DNA of 64,000 bases from Collinsella aerofaciens. GTDB lineage: Bacteria; Actinomycetota; Coriobacteriia; Coriobacteriales; Coriobacteriaceae. Below the pieces are notes generated by a model. It worked only from the letters and a program-made list of their open reading frames with translations, did no database searches and was not told the DNA's origin. This document shows positions 1 through 7,463 of the stretch, one piece after another. Positions within the stretch are counted from its first letter, which is position 1; every line of letters begins with the position of its first letter. The position numbers were made by a program, and so were the translations under genes. The stretch lies in assembly GCA_008680965.1 (NCBI GenBank), contig NAKE01000001.1, positions 744,001 to 808,000 on the forward strand, in the 5' to 3' direction.

Positions 1-36
1 ATCGACATGGTCGGCGCCCTCAAGAGCGCCGAGTAA
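1..36 (+). CDS. 3' end of an unidentified protein
   Basis: The first 36 bases read as an open frame (IDMVGALKSAE) ending in TAA at 34-36. Two hairpins follow immediately, as expected for the end of a transcription unit on this strand. Only eleven residues are visible, so the product cannot be named. Confidence 0.5.
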   Translation: MDMVGALKSAE

Positions 37-69
37 CCTGCCAAAAAGGGACAGGTTTATTTTGGCAGG
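37..69 (+). repeat. CCTGCCAAAA-type hairpin element, copy 1
   Basis: CCTGCCAAAA (37-46) pairs perfectly with TTTTGGCAGG (60-69). The 13-base loop contains AGGGACAGG. TTTTATC follows. The same unit recurs near 6155, 8420 and 55382 and as a hybrid at 18402, so it is a dispersed family and not only a local terminator. It starts one base after the stop codon. Confidence 0.75.
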
Positions 70-77
70 TTTTATCT

Positions 78-118
78 GGGCAAACGCCGGACACCTACGG
101 GCGATCCGGCGTTTGCCC
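78..118 (+). terminator. Hairpin terminator of the partial upstream gene
   Basis: GGGCAAACGCCGG (78-90) pairs perfectly with CCGGCGTTTGCCC (106-118), followed by GTTTTG. It stands directly after the CCTGCCAAAA hairpin. This order, family hairpin then strong unrelated hairpin, recurs after the other copies. Confidence 0.65.
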
Positions 119-151
119 CGTTTTGCTGGGGATGTCTGTCGTTCAGTGCTC

Positions 152-472
152 TTACTGGCCAATCCAGTGTTGCGCATAGCTCTTAATGTCCTCGGTAAAA
201 CCGTCAAGGTCGTCAAGGGTGATCACGCTGTCGATAAGCAAATTGGCTATCTCGCGGTGCATTGTGCTGCGGCGAATGTCGTTTGCAATTACGCCTGAGG
301 ACAGCTTGTCTCTATTGAGGTGCTCTTCTAGTGCCCAAAATCTACTGGACGCTTCGCTGTCGCCGTTCAGCATCTCAACGTACTGGCCGATGAGCTTTTC
401 CATATAACGTTCTTGCCATTGAGGAAGCATTTTCTTAAACAGCTTCCAGTCGCTTTCGGCTACGTCGCGCAT
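152..472 (-). CDS. Hypothetical protein, about 106 residues
   Basis: I do not recognise this protein. The frame is open further upstream, but the ATG at 472 is chosen because GGAGG lies just before it; the protein then begins MRDVAESDWK. It is soluble-looking, helical and rich in charged residues (for example WQERYMEKLIGQYVEML), with no signal peptide, membrane segment or Cys pair. It stands alone between the repeat-terminator pair at 37-118 and a palindrome at 804-870. Bases 473-920 between it and the next gene hold only that palindrome as far as I can see. Confidence 0.55.
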   Translation of the reverse strand: MRDVAESDWKLFKKMLPQWQERYMEKLIGQYVEMLNGDSEASSRFWALEEHLNRDKLSSGVIANDIRRSTMHREIANLLIDSVITLDDLDGFTEDIKSYAQHWIGQ

Positions 473-803
473 ATGTCCTCCGCTCGTCAAACGGGCTTTC
501 CATTTGCCTTTCATTCTATTTGGTTTTCGCTCGCAGGCGTGGATGAGAGGCTCTCTTTAGCCTTCGAGATTGGGCTTGAATGGGTCGTATGCCACAAAAC
601 GGGCCTATCTACTACGTTTAATTGGATACTCTCAATCATGCCGGGGAAACGAAAAATAAAACCGCAGGTAGAAGGCCTGTCGATTTTCAAAAAAGGCAGG
701 TATGGTCGGCTCTCTCGAGTTAAACGTGGTAAATAGGCCCTTTTCTTGGCGCGTGGTCAGCTCAATGCTAATCTCCGTGCCGGAACTGGCCCAGTTGTTT
801 GTA

Positions 804-870
804 AGTTGCGGTGATATAGGGACTGTTTGACGCTTTGGAGCCTCAAAACAGTCCCTATATCACCGCAACT
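804..870. repeat. AGTTGCGGTGATATAG palindrome, copy 1
   Basis: Two perfect 25-base arms (804-828 and 846-870) starting AGTTGCGGTGATATAG and running into GGGACTGTTT enclose a 17-base loop. Copies with the same outer arm lie at 9468-9534 and, degenerate, at 2028-2093. It is the only structure seen in the gene-free stretch 473-920. Confidence 0.85.
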
Positions 871-920
871 TGGAAGGGGCGGGCGGTGTCGGATGAGTGG
901 CGCTGGCTGGTTGGGGCGGT

Positions 921-1841
921 TTAGGCCTGTTTGCGGCACTTCCATTGTTTGCGACACCAGCGCATGAGCGCCTTTACGATGGGAATCGTGATGAGGATGA
1001 TCCATGCAGGATGGGGCTGTCCCAAACAGAGCCACATGTAGAGGAACCAAGCGATGGCGGCTGCTGGATAGACGCATTCAGTGAGCTTTGACAAATGGCG
1101 TCGATCGATAAAGTCACCAATCGCGTAGTAGACGGGAACCAAAAAGACGAGGAAAAGCCCCATGCCCCATGTGCCGTAGACAATGCCGAGCACCAGATAG
1201 GCGAGAGTGACAAGTGCGGGGAAGGGGAATTTGTTCCATGCACGTCCGACCTTGGTGTGGAAATGCTTGCCATGATGGTCGAGCTTGTCGTGTGCTTCCT
1301 TCCAGCTGGAAAACGTCTCGCCGTCGATGGTGACGGTGCCGTCGTCATTGGTACGCACGCTATGTCCATCGTCCTCAAGCGTATCGATATGCACGCCGCC
1401 CGGCCCCACATGCACCTCTTCGCCCTTGCGCTCGTTGGTCACATGGATGCCGCTCCAACCAACATGGACTTCCTCGCCTTTATTGGGATCAATGACGTGG
1501 ATACCGCGCGCGAGGGAAATATCGACAAGTGGTTTGTCACCGCAATCGGCGTGCTCGGCAGAATCCTCAGCCTCGTCAGCCACATCCGCCGTCTCGGTGT
1601 CGGCACTACCGTCCTCCGGGCCGTCGGCATCGTTGGCCGCCTCCCCATATAGCAGCTTGTCCAACGACACGCCATACAGCGCGGCGAGCGCAATGAGGTT
1701 ATCGGTATCGGGTGAGGACTCGCTGCGCTCCCATTTACTAACAGCCTGGCGGCTTACGCCCAGCTGGGCAGCAAGCGCCTCCTGAGAAAGCCCGGCAGCT
1801 TTACGGCGATCGACGAGGCGCTGTGCCATCGCAAGATCCAT
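921..1841 (-). CDS. Membrane-anchored XRE-family transcriptional regulator
   Basis: The protein (306 residues) begins with a Cro/CI-type helix-turn-helix at about residues 5-60 (GLSQEALAAQLGVSRQAVSKWE). An acidic linker follows, then two imperfect tandem repeats around KGEEVHVG.. G(I/V)H(V/I), and a C-terminal region with three to four hydrophobic segments. This suggests a DNA-binding domain tethered to the membrane that may respond to an envelope signal; that role is inferred. The start is the ATG at 1841, with AAAGGAACC upstream, not the longer frame to 1913. It is flanked by palindromes on both sides and has no operon partner. Confidence 0.8.
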   Translation of the reverse strand: MDLAMAQRLVDRRKAAGLSQEALAAQLGVSRQAVSKWERSESSPDTDNLIALAALYGVSLDKLLYGEAANDADGPEDGSADTETADVADEAEDSAEHADCGDKPLVDISLARGIHVIDPNKGEEVHVGWSGIHVTNERKGEEVHVGPGGVHIDTLEDDGHSVRTNDDGTVTIDGETFSSWKEAHDKLDHHGKHFHTKVGRAWNKFPFPALVTLAYLVLGIVYGTWGMGLFLVFLVPVYYAIGDFIDRRHLSKLTECVYPAAAIAWFLYMWLCLGQPHPAWIILITIPIVKALMRWCRKQWKCRKQA

Positions 1842-2027
1842 GGTGGTTCCTTTCGTTTGATGGTCGAATCGAATGAGCCGAGTATGCCGAGAACAACCGG
1901 TAGCGACCACCATTTCTAGTTAGAATCTGCTCAAACCCTACCGCAACTACCGGTAGCAACCCCTAACGACCAGCCATTTTAGGACAAATGTCAATGCAAG
2001 TAGCAGCCAAGAGCTCCCACTCAGTAA

Positions 2028-2093
2028 ATTGCGGTGGAGTAGTTCCTAAATTCAGCCATTTGCGGACTAAGCAGGAACTATTTCACCGCAACT
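2028..2093. repeat. AGTTGCGGTGATATAG palindrome, degenerate copy
   Basis: ATTGCGGTGGAGTAGTTCCT (2028-2047) pairs imperfectly with 2073-2093, which reads AGGAACTATTTCACCGCAACT in two blocks. The outer arm matches the palindromes at 804 and 9468, and the inner TAGTTCC matches the 9468 copy. It lies upstream of the XRE gene. Confidence 0.7.
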
Positions 2094-2160
2094 GAATTTC
2101 AGGTCAGGCATCCGCAGCAAGAAGACGAATAGCCTCGGCCTCCCTAGTTACCGCAGGAGG

Positions 2161-2271
2161 CCCCAGGGCTTACCTCCCAAATCTTTCCGCAGGACGGAAG
2201 GACCCCGCCGCGCGAAGCGCACGGCGGGGTCCTGACATGTCCGAGGACGATTTGGGAGGTAAGCCCTGGGG
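2161..2271. repeat. Nested long inverted repeat downstream of pfkA
   Basis: Outer arms of 23 bases (2161-2183 and 2249-2271; CCCCAGGGCTTACC... and its complement) match perfectly. Inside is a second strong hairpin, GGACCCCGCCG (2200-2210) with CGGCGGGGTCC (2222-2232). The structure lies 3' of the minus-strand phosphofructokinase gene and could end its transcript. No T-run follows, so it is more than a simple terminator. Confidence 0.75.
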
Positions 2272-2299
2272 GCTCCGATGGGGGCGGTTCCAGCCGAGG

Positions 2300-3379
2300 C
2301 TATTCGTCGCCGAAGCTGATGCCCAGCGCCTTGGCCTCGCGCACCAGATCACTCTGGGGGTCGACAAACTTGAGCTTGCCGGCGACATCCTCGAGCGGCA
2401 TGTGGCACATTTTGCCGTCGCGCAGGGCAATCATGTAGCCAAACTCGCCACGCAGGCAGCCAAGCGCGGCCTCGACGCCGCACTGGGTCGCAAAGATGCG
2501 GTCCTGAGCGTCGGGCTGGCCACCGCGCTGCGTGTGACCGGGGATGGCGACGCGGGTCTCGCGACCGGTCTTGGCTTCGATCTCCTTGGCGATGTCGTAC
2601 ACGATTGACGGGCTCGTGCGCTCGGCGAGCTTCTTCTTGTACTCCTTCTTGGACAGTGCCGCGTCCTCTTTGGAGATGGCGCCCTCGGCGACGGCCACGA
2701 TGGTAAAGCGGCTGCCGGTCTCCATGCGATGCTCAATGGTCTTGATGACGTTATCCATGTCGTAGGGAATCTCGGGAATCAAGATGACATCTGCGCCGCC
2801 CGCGACGCCGGCATACAGCGGGATCCAGCCAACCTTGTGGCCCATGATCTCGATAACGAACACGCGCCCGTGACTCGACGCGGTGGTGTGGATGTCGTCG
2901 ATGCACTTGGTAGCGACGTCGATGGCGCTCGTAAAGCCAAACGTCAACTCGGTGCCCCAGGTGTCGTTATCGATGGTTTTGGGTAGGGCGATAACGTTGA
3001 GGCCCTCTTCGCGCAGGCGGTTGGCGGTCTTGGTGGATCCGTTGCCGCCCAGCATAAACAGGCAGTCGAGCTGCAGCTTGTGATAGGTGTGGACCATCGC
3101 GGGCACCTTCTCGACGCCATCGGCTTCGGGAATGTCCAAGCGCTTGAACGGCGTGCGGCTCGTGCCCAGGATGGTGCCGCCGCGGGTGAGGATGCCGCTA
3201 AAATCGGCGGGCGTCATGACGCGGAATCTGCTGTAGATAAGGCCCTGGTAGCCGTCCTCAAAACCATAGATCTCGATAGGTTCTTCGCTATTTGTCATAA
3301 GCGTTTTGACGATGCCGCGCATAGTGGCGTTGAGCGCCTGGCAGTCGCCGCCACTGGTAAGAAGACCGATCCTAAGCAT
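2300..3379 (-). CDS. pfkA: 6-phosphofructokinase
   Basis: This enzyme phosphorylates fructose 6-phosphate to the 1,6-bisphosphate in glycolysis. The 359-residue protein has the family motifs in order: GLLTSGGDCQALN (residues 5-17), GGNGS (111-115), PKTIDNDT (133-140, catalytic D137) and EIMGHKVGWIPLYAG. Gly114 is the residue usually linked to ATP use, while Lys134 is the form seen in pyrophosphate-type and group III enzymes. The position normally Asp in GGDGS is Asn113. The donor is therefore probably ATP, but this is not certain. The start at 3379 follows AAGGA with good spacing. It is a single gene, followed by the nested palindrome at 2161-2271. Confidence 0.9.
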   Translation of the reverse strand: MLRIGLLTSGGDCQALNATMRGIVKTLMTNSEEPIEIYGFEDGYQGLIYSRFRVMTPADFSGILTRGGTILGTSRTPFKRLDIPEADGVEKVPAMVHTYHKLQLDCLFMLGGNGSTKTANRLREEGLNVIALPKTIDNDTWGTELTFGFTSAIDVATKCIDDIHTTASSHGRVFVIEIMGHKVGWIPLYAGVAGGADVILIPEIPYDMDNVIKTIEHRMETGSRFTIVAVAEGAISKEDAALSKKEYKKKLAERTSPSIVYDIAKEIEAKTGRETRVAIPGHTQRGGQPDAQDRIFATQCGVEAALGCLRGEFGYMIALRDGKMCHMPLEDVAGKLKFVDPQSDLVREAKALGISFGDE

Positions 3380-3519
3380 GATGAATCCTTCCGGGCAAGT
3401 TATAACATGCGCATAAGTTTACCCCCGCACACTGTTGACGCGGGGGTAAAACGTGTTAGCTCAAGCGTATGGAAATGTAAACAACGTCAGGCGGGCGTAA
3501 GGTTGACGGGCCTGGCTCC

Positions 3520-4605
3520 TTACAGTGCGAAGGCGTCGACGTCGCCCCAGTGGCGGCGCAGCGTAATAGCGGCGGCGGGTTCGGTATTGTCAAAGACGAC
3601 CGACCATTGCGTATTGCTGGTGATGTCTTCCGGATTGGGTTCTTGCGCTGCGGCACGCAGGGCTTCCCAGACAATCGTTTCGTCCTGGGCACCGACATGG
3701 GCGTCAAGAACATCGGCGATTGCGACGGCGCGCTCTTTACCATGGCCCAGCTCGCCATTCTTTTGGTTGGGCAGCACTTCGTCGTCATAGCAGGCGTAGA
3801 AGTTCGTAACCTGGCGTACAGGAGTCGCTTTGAAAGCGCGGTCCGGATCGCGCGGGTCCCATTCTACTACGCGCGCGTCACCGGCGGCGTCGTTGATAAA
3901 GAAGTGGTAATCGCGTCCTGCCATGGCGTGCATGTCGTAGGCGAAAAGCAGGTCGACAGCTTCTTGCGTGGTGGCGGCACGGTCGAGCACCAGACGGATG
4001 ACGAGAGAGGTGTTGATGACGGGCCGTTGTGTGTCCTGGTCACAGGGCTTGGAATCCAGGGTGAGTACGGCAATGGACACGCCGCATTCGTTAACACCGT
4101 CGAGCTGGGCAAACGGGCCCATGAGTGCCGCGGCGCGTCCGGCGACGGAGTCAAGCGGAGTGTTATCGCCCAGGTTGTTAAGGGCGGCAAGCCCGATGGA
4201 AGCATAGCCGCCGCGTGGGTGATTGCGCACCAGCAGCGCCGAGGTGTCGTCCTTAAAGTCGTAATTGCGACCGGTGCGCACGCGGCCTTCGGCATCTACG
4301 GCGACAAAAGCACTGCAGGCAAACTGGGGCGCCTGGACATGTGCCGGCACACCGGGCAGCACCTGCGCCACCACGGCATCGATGTAGGCCTGGTCGTCGC
4401 GCACGCCAGCGGCGATGATGCGATCGAGATCGTAGTCGTAGGTGATGTCGATTGCGTACAGGTCATAGCCATCCGCGTAGCCGGTCAAGCGTTTGAGCGA
4501 CGCGGCGGATTTGATTTGCTTGTGATAAACGATACCGGTGGCAGCGGCAAGGCCGACGGCGACTCCCGCGACACCGCAGGTGATGGCAATGTTACGTGGC
4601 TTCAT
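3520..4605 (-). CDS. Linear amide C-N hydrolase, choloylglycine hydrolase/C45-like
   Basis: An N-terminal nucleophile hydrolase of the penicillin acylase/bile salt hydrolase superfamily (361 residues). A hydrophobic anchor (residues 6-27) precedes the predicted self-cleavage point before Cys97 (QFACSAF), the presumed nucleophile. RNYDF follows at 113-117, and GVNECGVSIAVL resembles the GxNExGL family block. Bile salt hydrolases normally begin at Cys2, so this is a membrane-anchored or exported precursor form more like C45-type acyltransferases. The substrate is unknown. The ATG at 4605 follows GAGGAG. Transcribed divergently from the M18 peptidase. Confidence 0.8.
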   Translation of the reverse strand: MKPRNIAITCGVAGVAVGLAAATGIVYHKQIKSAASLKRLTGYADGYDLYAIDITYDYDLDRIIAAGVRDDQAYIDAVVAQVLPGVPAHVQAPQFACSAFVAVDAEGRVRTGRNYDFKDDTSALLVRNHPRGGYASIGLAALNNLGDNTPLDSVAGRAAALMGPFAQLDGVNECGVSIAVLTLDSKPCDQDTQRPVINTSLVIRLVLDRAATTQEAVDLLFAYDMHAMAGRDYHFFINDAAGDARVVEWDPRDPDRAFKATPVRQVTNFYACYDDEVLPNQKNGELGHGKERAVAIADVLDAHVGAQDETIVWEALRAAAQEPNPEDITSNTQWSVVFDNTEPAAAITLRRHWGDVDAFAL

Positions 4606-4766
4606 GACGACTCCTCTCGTCCTGTTAGCGCAATTGTCGCAAAAGGAGCGCGGGCATGATGGCTCAACTTGGTGAGCGGCGCGGAATTAAGCACGGAATG
4701 AAGAGTGCGGCGCTGGCGTGGCGGGGTATGCTGGAGGGGATCATCAACCCAGCGAAAGGGGAGAGC

Positions 4767-6152
4767 ATGACGGATCAGGAAACGCCCGAGCGCGCGCATG
4801 TGACGGCCGATGATATCGAGGCCGCCAACGACCTTATCGACTTTATCGAGGCATGCCCCAGCATGTTCCATACGGCGGCGACCATTATGGCCGAGCTCGA
4901 CGAGGCGGGCTTTACCTACCTGCCCGAGAATGCGGCGTGGGACATCGAACCGGGCGGGCGTTATTACACGCAGCGCAACACCTCGAGCGTTGTTGCCTTT
5001 AAGGTAGGCGAGGACCTGGCCGCGACGTGGGGCGAGGACGGCGTCGCCGGTGACTATCATTTTCAGCTCACGGCGTCGCACAGCGATTCGCCGACGTTTA
5101 AGGTCAAGGCCGTGCCCGAACTCGACGGCGCGGGCGAGACGCTGCGCCTGAACACCGAGGCCTACGGCGGCATGATCGACTATACCTGGTTCGACCGCCC
5201 GCTGGCGCTCGCGGGCCGCGTGCTGGTACGCGAGGGCGACCGTATCGAGAGCCGCCTGCTTGCTACCGAGCGCGAGGTCGCTATCATTCCGAGCCTTGCC
5301 ATCCACATGAACCGCGGCGTTAACGAGGGCTTTGCTCCCAACCGAGCCGTCGACCTGTGCCCGCTCATCAGCGCCGGCGAGCTTAAACAGGGAGATTTTG
5401 ACGCACTGATCGCTGACGAACTGGACGTTGAACCCGAGCAGATCCTAGGTCGCGATCTGTTCCTGGTCAATCGTCAGGATGCGCGCATTTGGGGCTGGGC
5501 CGACGAGTTTATCTCGACGCCCAAGCTTGACGACCTGGCCTGCGCCTATACCTCGCTGCAGGCATTTTTGGGTGCCGAGAATGCGCATGACATCTCGGTC
5601 TTCTGCTGCTTTGATAACGAGGAGGTTGGCTCCGAGACCAAGCAGGGCGCCATGTCGACGTTCTTGGCCGACGCGCTGCGCCGCATCAACGGATCGCTGG
5701 GCTTTGACGACGAGTCGTACCATCGCGCACTTGCCGCCTCGATGCTTGTGAGCTGCGACAACGCGCATGCCGTGCATCCCAACCACGCCGAGAAGTGCGA
5801 TGCCCGCAACCAGGTTGTGCTCAACGGCGGCATCGTCATCAAGGAGGCCGCCAACCAGCACTACTGCACCGATGCCTTTAGCCGCGCGGTGTTCCAGGCC
5901 ATCTGTGATGACGCCGACGTACCCACACAGGCCTTCGCCAACAAGAGCGATATGGCCGGAGGCTCCACACTCGGCAACCTGTCCAATATGCAGGCGAGCA
6001 TGCATGCCGTGGACGTGGGCCTGCCGCAGCTGGCCATGCACTCAAGCTACGAGACCGGCGGCGTACGCGACGTGATGTACGCCATCCGCGCCCTCACCGC
6101 CTTCTACGAGCGCGACCTCCATATCAACGGAGCCGAAAGCGCGGAGCTCTAA
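4767..6152 (+). CDS. M18 family aminopeptidase
   Basis: A zinc aminopeptidase of the aspartyl-aminopeptidase family (461 residues), cytosolic, releasing N-terminal residues from peptides. Metal-ligand blocks are visible in order: TASHSDSPTFKVK, LDDLACAY, CCFDNEEVGSETKQGA, SCDNAHAVHPN and MHSSYETGGVRDV. The start is ATG 4767, with AAAGGGGAGAG upstream; the frame is open to 4656, but that extension lacks family similarity. A CCTGCCAAA hairpin and a terminator follow. Confidence 0.92.
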   Translation: MTDQETPERAHVTADDIEAANDLIDFIEACPSMFHTAATIMAELDEAGFTYLPENAAWDIEPGGRYYTQRNTSSVVAFKVGEDLAATWGEDGVAGDYHFQLTASHSDSPTFKVKAVPELDGAGETLRLNTEAYGGMIDYTWFDRPLALAGRVLVREGDRIESRLLATEREVAIIPSLAIHMNRGVNEGFAPNRAVDLCPLISAGELKQGDFDALIADELDVEPEQILGRDLFLVNRQDARIWGWADEFISTPKLDDLACAYTSLQAFLGAENAHDISVFCCFDNEEVGSETKQGAMSTFLADALRRINGSLGFDDESYHRALAASMLVSCDNAHAVHPNHAEKCDARNQVVLNGGIVIKEAANQHYCTDAFSRAVFQAICDDADVPTQAFANKSDMAGGSTLGNLSNMQASMHAVDVGLPQLAMHSSYETGGVRDVMYAIRALTAFYERDLHINGAESAEL

Positions 6153-6154
6153 AA

Positions 6155-6185
6155 CCTGCCAAAGAGGGATGTTGATTTCGGCAGG
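6155..6185 (+). repeat. CCTGCCAAAA-type hairpin element, copy 2
   Basis: CCTGCC (6155-6160) pairs with GGCAGG (6180-6185). The inner part reads AGAGGGATGTTGATT, a drifted form of AGGGACAGGTTTA. TTTTATCTGGGCGAA follows, as in copy 1. It begins three bases after the M18 peptidase stop. Confidence 0.7.
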
Positions 6186-6237
6186 TTTTATCTGGGCGAA
6201 TGCAAAGGGTGAAACCGAGCTAGATCTGTGATATGTG

Positions 6238-6271
6238 GCCGCCGAGGTGCAGTGTGCCTCGGCGGCTTTTT
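6238..6271 (+). terminator. Rho-independent terminator after the M18 peptidase
   Basis: GCCGCCGAGG (6238-6247) pairs perfectly with CCTCGGCGGC (6257-6266), then TTTTT. Confidence 0.85.
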
Positions 6272-6366
6272 GTGTACAGAGTACGGCTAATGCTTATAAA
6301 TGCTATACATGCTTTACGTATCTACCATAGAGTTTTATGATAGTTTTGAAGTATTAAGGAGGGGTC

Positions 6367-6747
6367 ATGACCACAACAGCCGCTCAGATCAACGTGCGTC
6401 TCGATGCCGATCTTAAAAGGAGTGGGGACGCCGCTCTCTCCAGGGCCGGTATGACGCCGAGCCAAGCGGTGCGTGCGCTCTGGCAACTTGCGGCATCTCT
6501 GGCTGATCGGCCCGGCGCGCTCGAGGATATCCTGCTGCCCAGTCGTGCCCGGGCGGAACAGCGCGAGCGCGAAAAGGCCGCCAAACGTAAGCTCGAGCTC
6601 ATGGATCAGGGGTCGAAGCTGTTCGCTGCCGCTTGCCGTGAGTCGGGAATCGATATGGTCAGGGCTCAGCCATCGGACGACGAAGAGCTCAAACGGAATG
6701 CCTATGCGGATCGCTATGGCGAGGAGATGAGCTGGCTCTATGAGTGA
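6367..6747 (+). CDS. RelB/DinJ-family antitoxin
   Basis: A 126-residue protein with an N-terminal ribbon-helix-helix signature (QINVRLDADLKRSGDAALSRAGMTPSQAVRALW) in the RelB/DinJ style; the rest is charged and helical and probably wraps the toxin. It overlaps the PIN gene by 8 bases, the usual layout for coupled antitoxin-toxin translation. The RBS AAGGAGGGG is strong. The upstream region (6285-6345) is AT-rich (ATGCTATACATGC), a plausible autoregulated promoter. RelB-like antitoxins more often pair with RelE/YafQ toxins, so the PIN partner is a mixed pairing. Confidence 0.8.
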   Translation: MTTTAAQINVRLDADLKRSGDAALSRAGMTPSQAVRALWQLAASLADRPGALEDILLPSRARAEQREREKAAKRKLELMDQGSKLFAAACRESGIDMVRAQPSDDEELKRNAYADRYGEEMSWLYE

Positions 6748-7231
6748 GGCTCCAAGGCGTATCTTGGTTGACACCAACGTGTGGCTCGATTACTTCATTC
6801 CCTCACGACGTGGTCGTTCGGTGGCGATTGAGTTTTTACGCGATGCATGCACGGCGCAGGTGGATTTGCTGTATGCGGCGACATCGTCCAAAGATCTGTT
6901 CTATTTGATTTCAAGCGAACATAAGGCATGGTATCGGCGCGAGCATGGCTCACTATCCCAAGATGCCGCCGTGGCGGCGACATCACTTGCATGGGATTGC
7001 CTCGACGTGTTGTCGCAACTTGCCACGCCGGTACCCTGCGACCTGAGTGACATATGGATGGCGAGCAAGCAGCGTAATCTCCATAGCGATTACGAAGACG
7101 ATTTAATCATTGCGGCAGCGATGCGCTCCCAAGCAGATTTACTGGTCACCAACGATGTCAAACTCTGTTCACACGCGCCTGTCGCAGCAATGAGCGTAGA
7201 AGACGCAAAGAATTACTTAGCAACGCTCTAA
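6740..7231 (+). CDS. PIN-domain ribonuclease toxin
   Basis: A 163-residue PIN domain with the expected acidic residues: D11 in VDTNVWLDYF, an acidic cluster HSDYEDDLIIAAA at about 116-127, and D139 in LLVTND. PIN toxins cleave RNA (tRNA, rRNA or mRNA); the target here is unknown. It overlaps the antitoxin gene by 8 bases and is closed by a hairpin at 7305-7333. Together they form a type II toxin-antitoxin module. Confidence 0.85.
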   Translation: MSEAPRRILVDTNVWLDYFIPSRRGRSVAIEFLRDACTAQVDLLYAATSSKDLFYLISSEHKAWYRREHGSLSQDAAVAATSLAWDCLDVLSQLATPVPCDLSDIWMASKQRNLHSDYEDDLIIAAAMRSQADLLVTNDVKLCSHAPVAAMSVEDAKNYLATL

Positions 7232-7304
7232 CAATTTGAAGACCCCACAGGTTGAGCAAAAGTCAGCGAGAGCCTGCCGTTTGAGCCAAGGTGCCGTGAA
7301 ATGA

Positions 7305-7333
7305 AAAGGCGCTGACCTTCTGGTCGCGCCTTT
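7305..7333 (+). terminator. Terminator of the toxin-antitoxin operon
   Basis: AAAGGCGCTGACC pairs with GGTCGCGCCTTT around a TTCT loop, with one bulge. It lies 74 bases after the PIN stop. The arms carry A and T runs, so it could act on both strands. Confidence 0.65.
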
Positions 7334-7362
7334 GAAATTGAACGGCAGATTGGCCAAACGGC

Positions 7363-7462
7363 GGGCTCGCAGCGTCGACCGGTCCGCCGTTCGTTAGAAC
7401 GGCGGAACCCATGGGGCTCGCAGCGTCGAGGGGTTCCGGCGTTTGGCAAAACGCCGGAACAA
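7363..7462. repeat. Tandem direct repeat, each unit followed by a hairpin
   Basis: GGGCTCGCAGCGTCGA occurs at 7363-7378 and again at 7414-7429. Each copy is followed at once by a perfect hairpin with a different sequence: TCCGCCGTTC / GAACGGCGGA (7383-7406) and GTTCCGGCGTTT / AAACGCCGGAAC (7433-7460). The pair lies at the 3' end of the minus-strand dehydrogenase gene and may serve as its terminator. Confidence 0.75.
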
Positions 7463-7463
7463 C

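Noticed and set aside
413..736. 107-codon plus-strand frame near the left end
   Set aside because: It overlaps the hypothetical minus-strand gene that has the better start, and shows no recognisable feature.
3550..4659. 369-codon plus-strand frame opposite the linear-amide hydrolase
   Set aside because: Shadow frame; the minus-strand gene has the nucleophile Cys, anchor and ribosome site.
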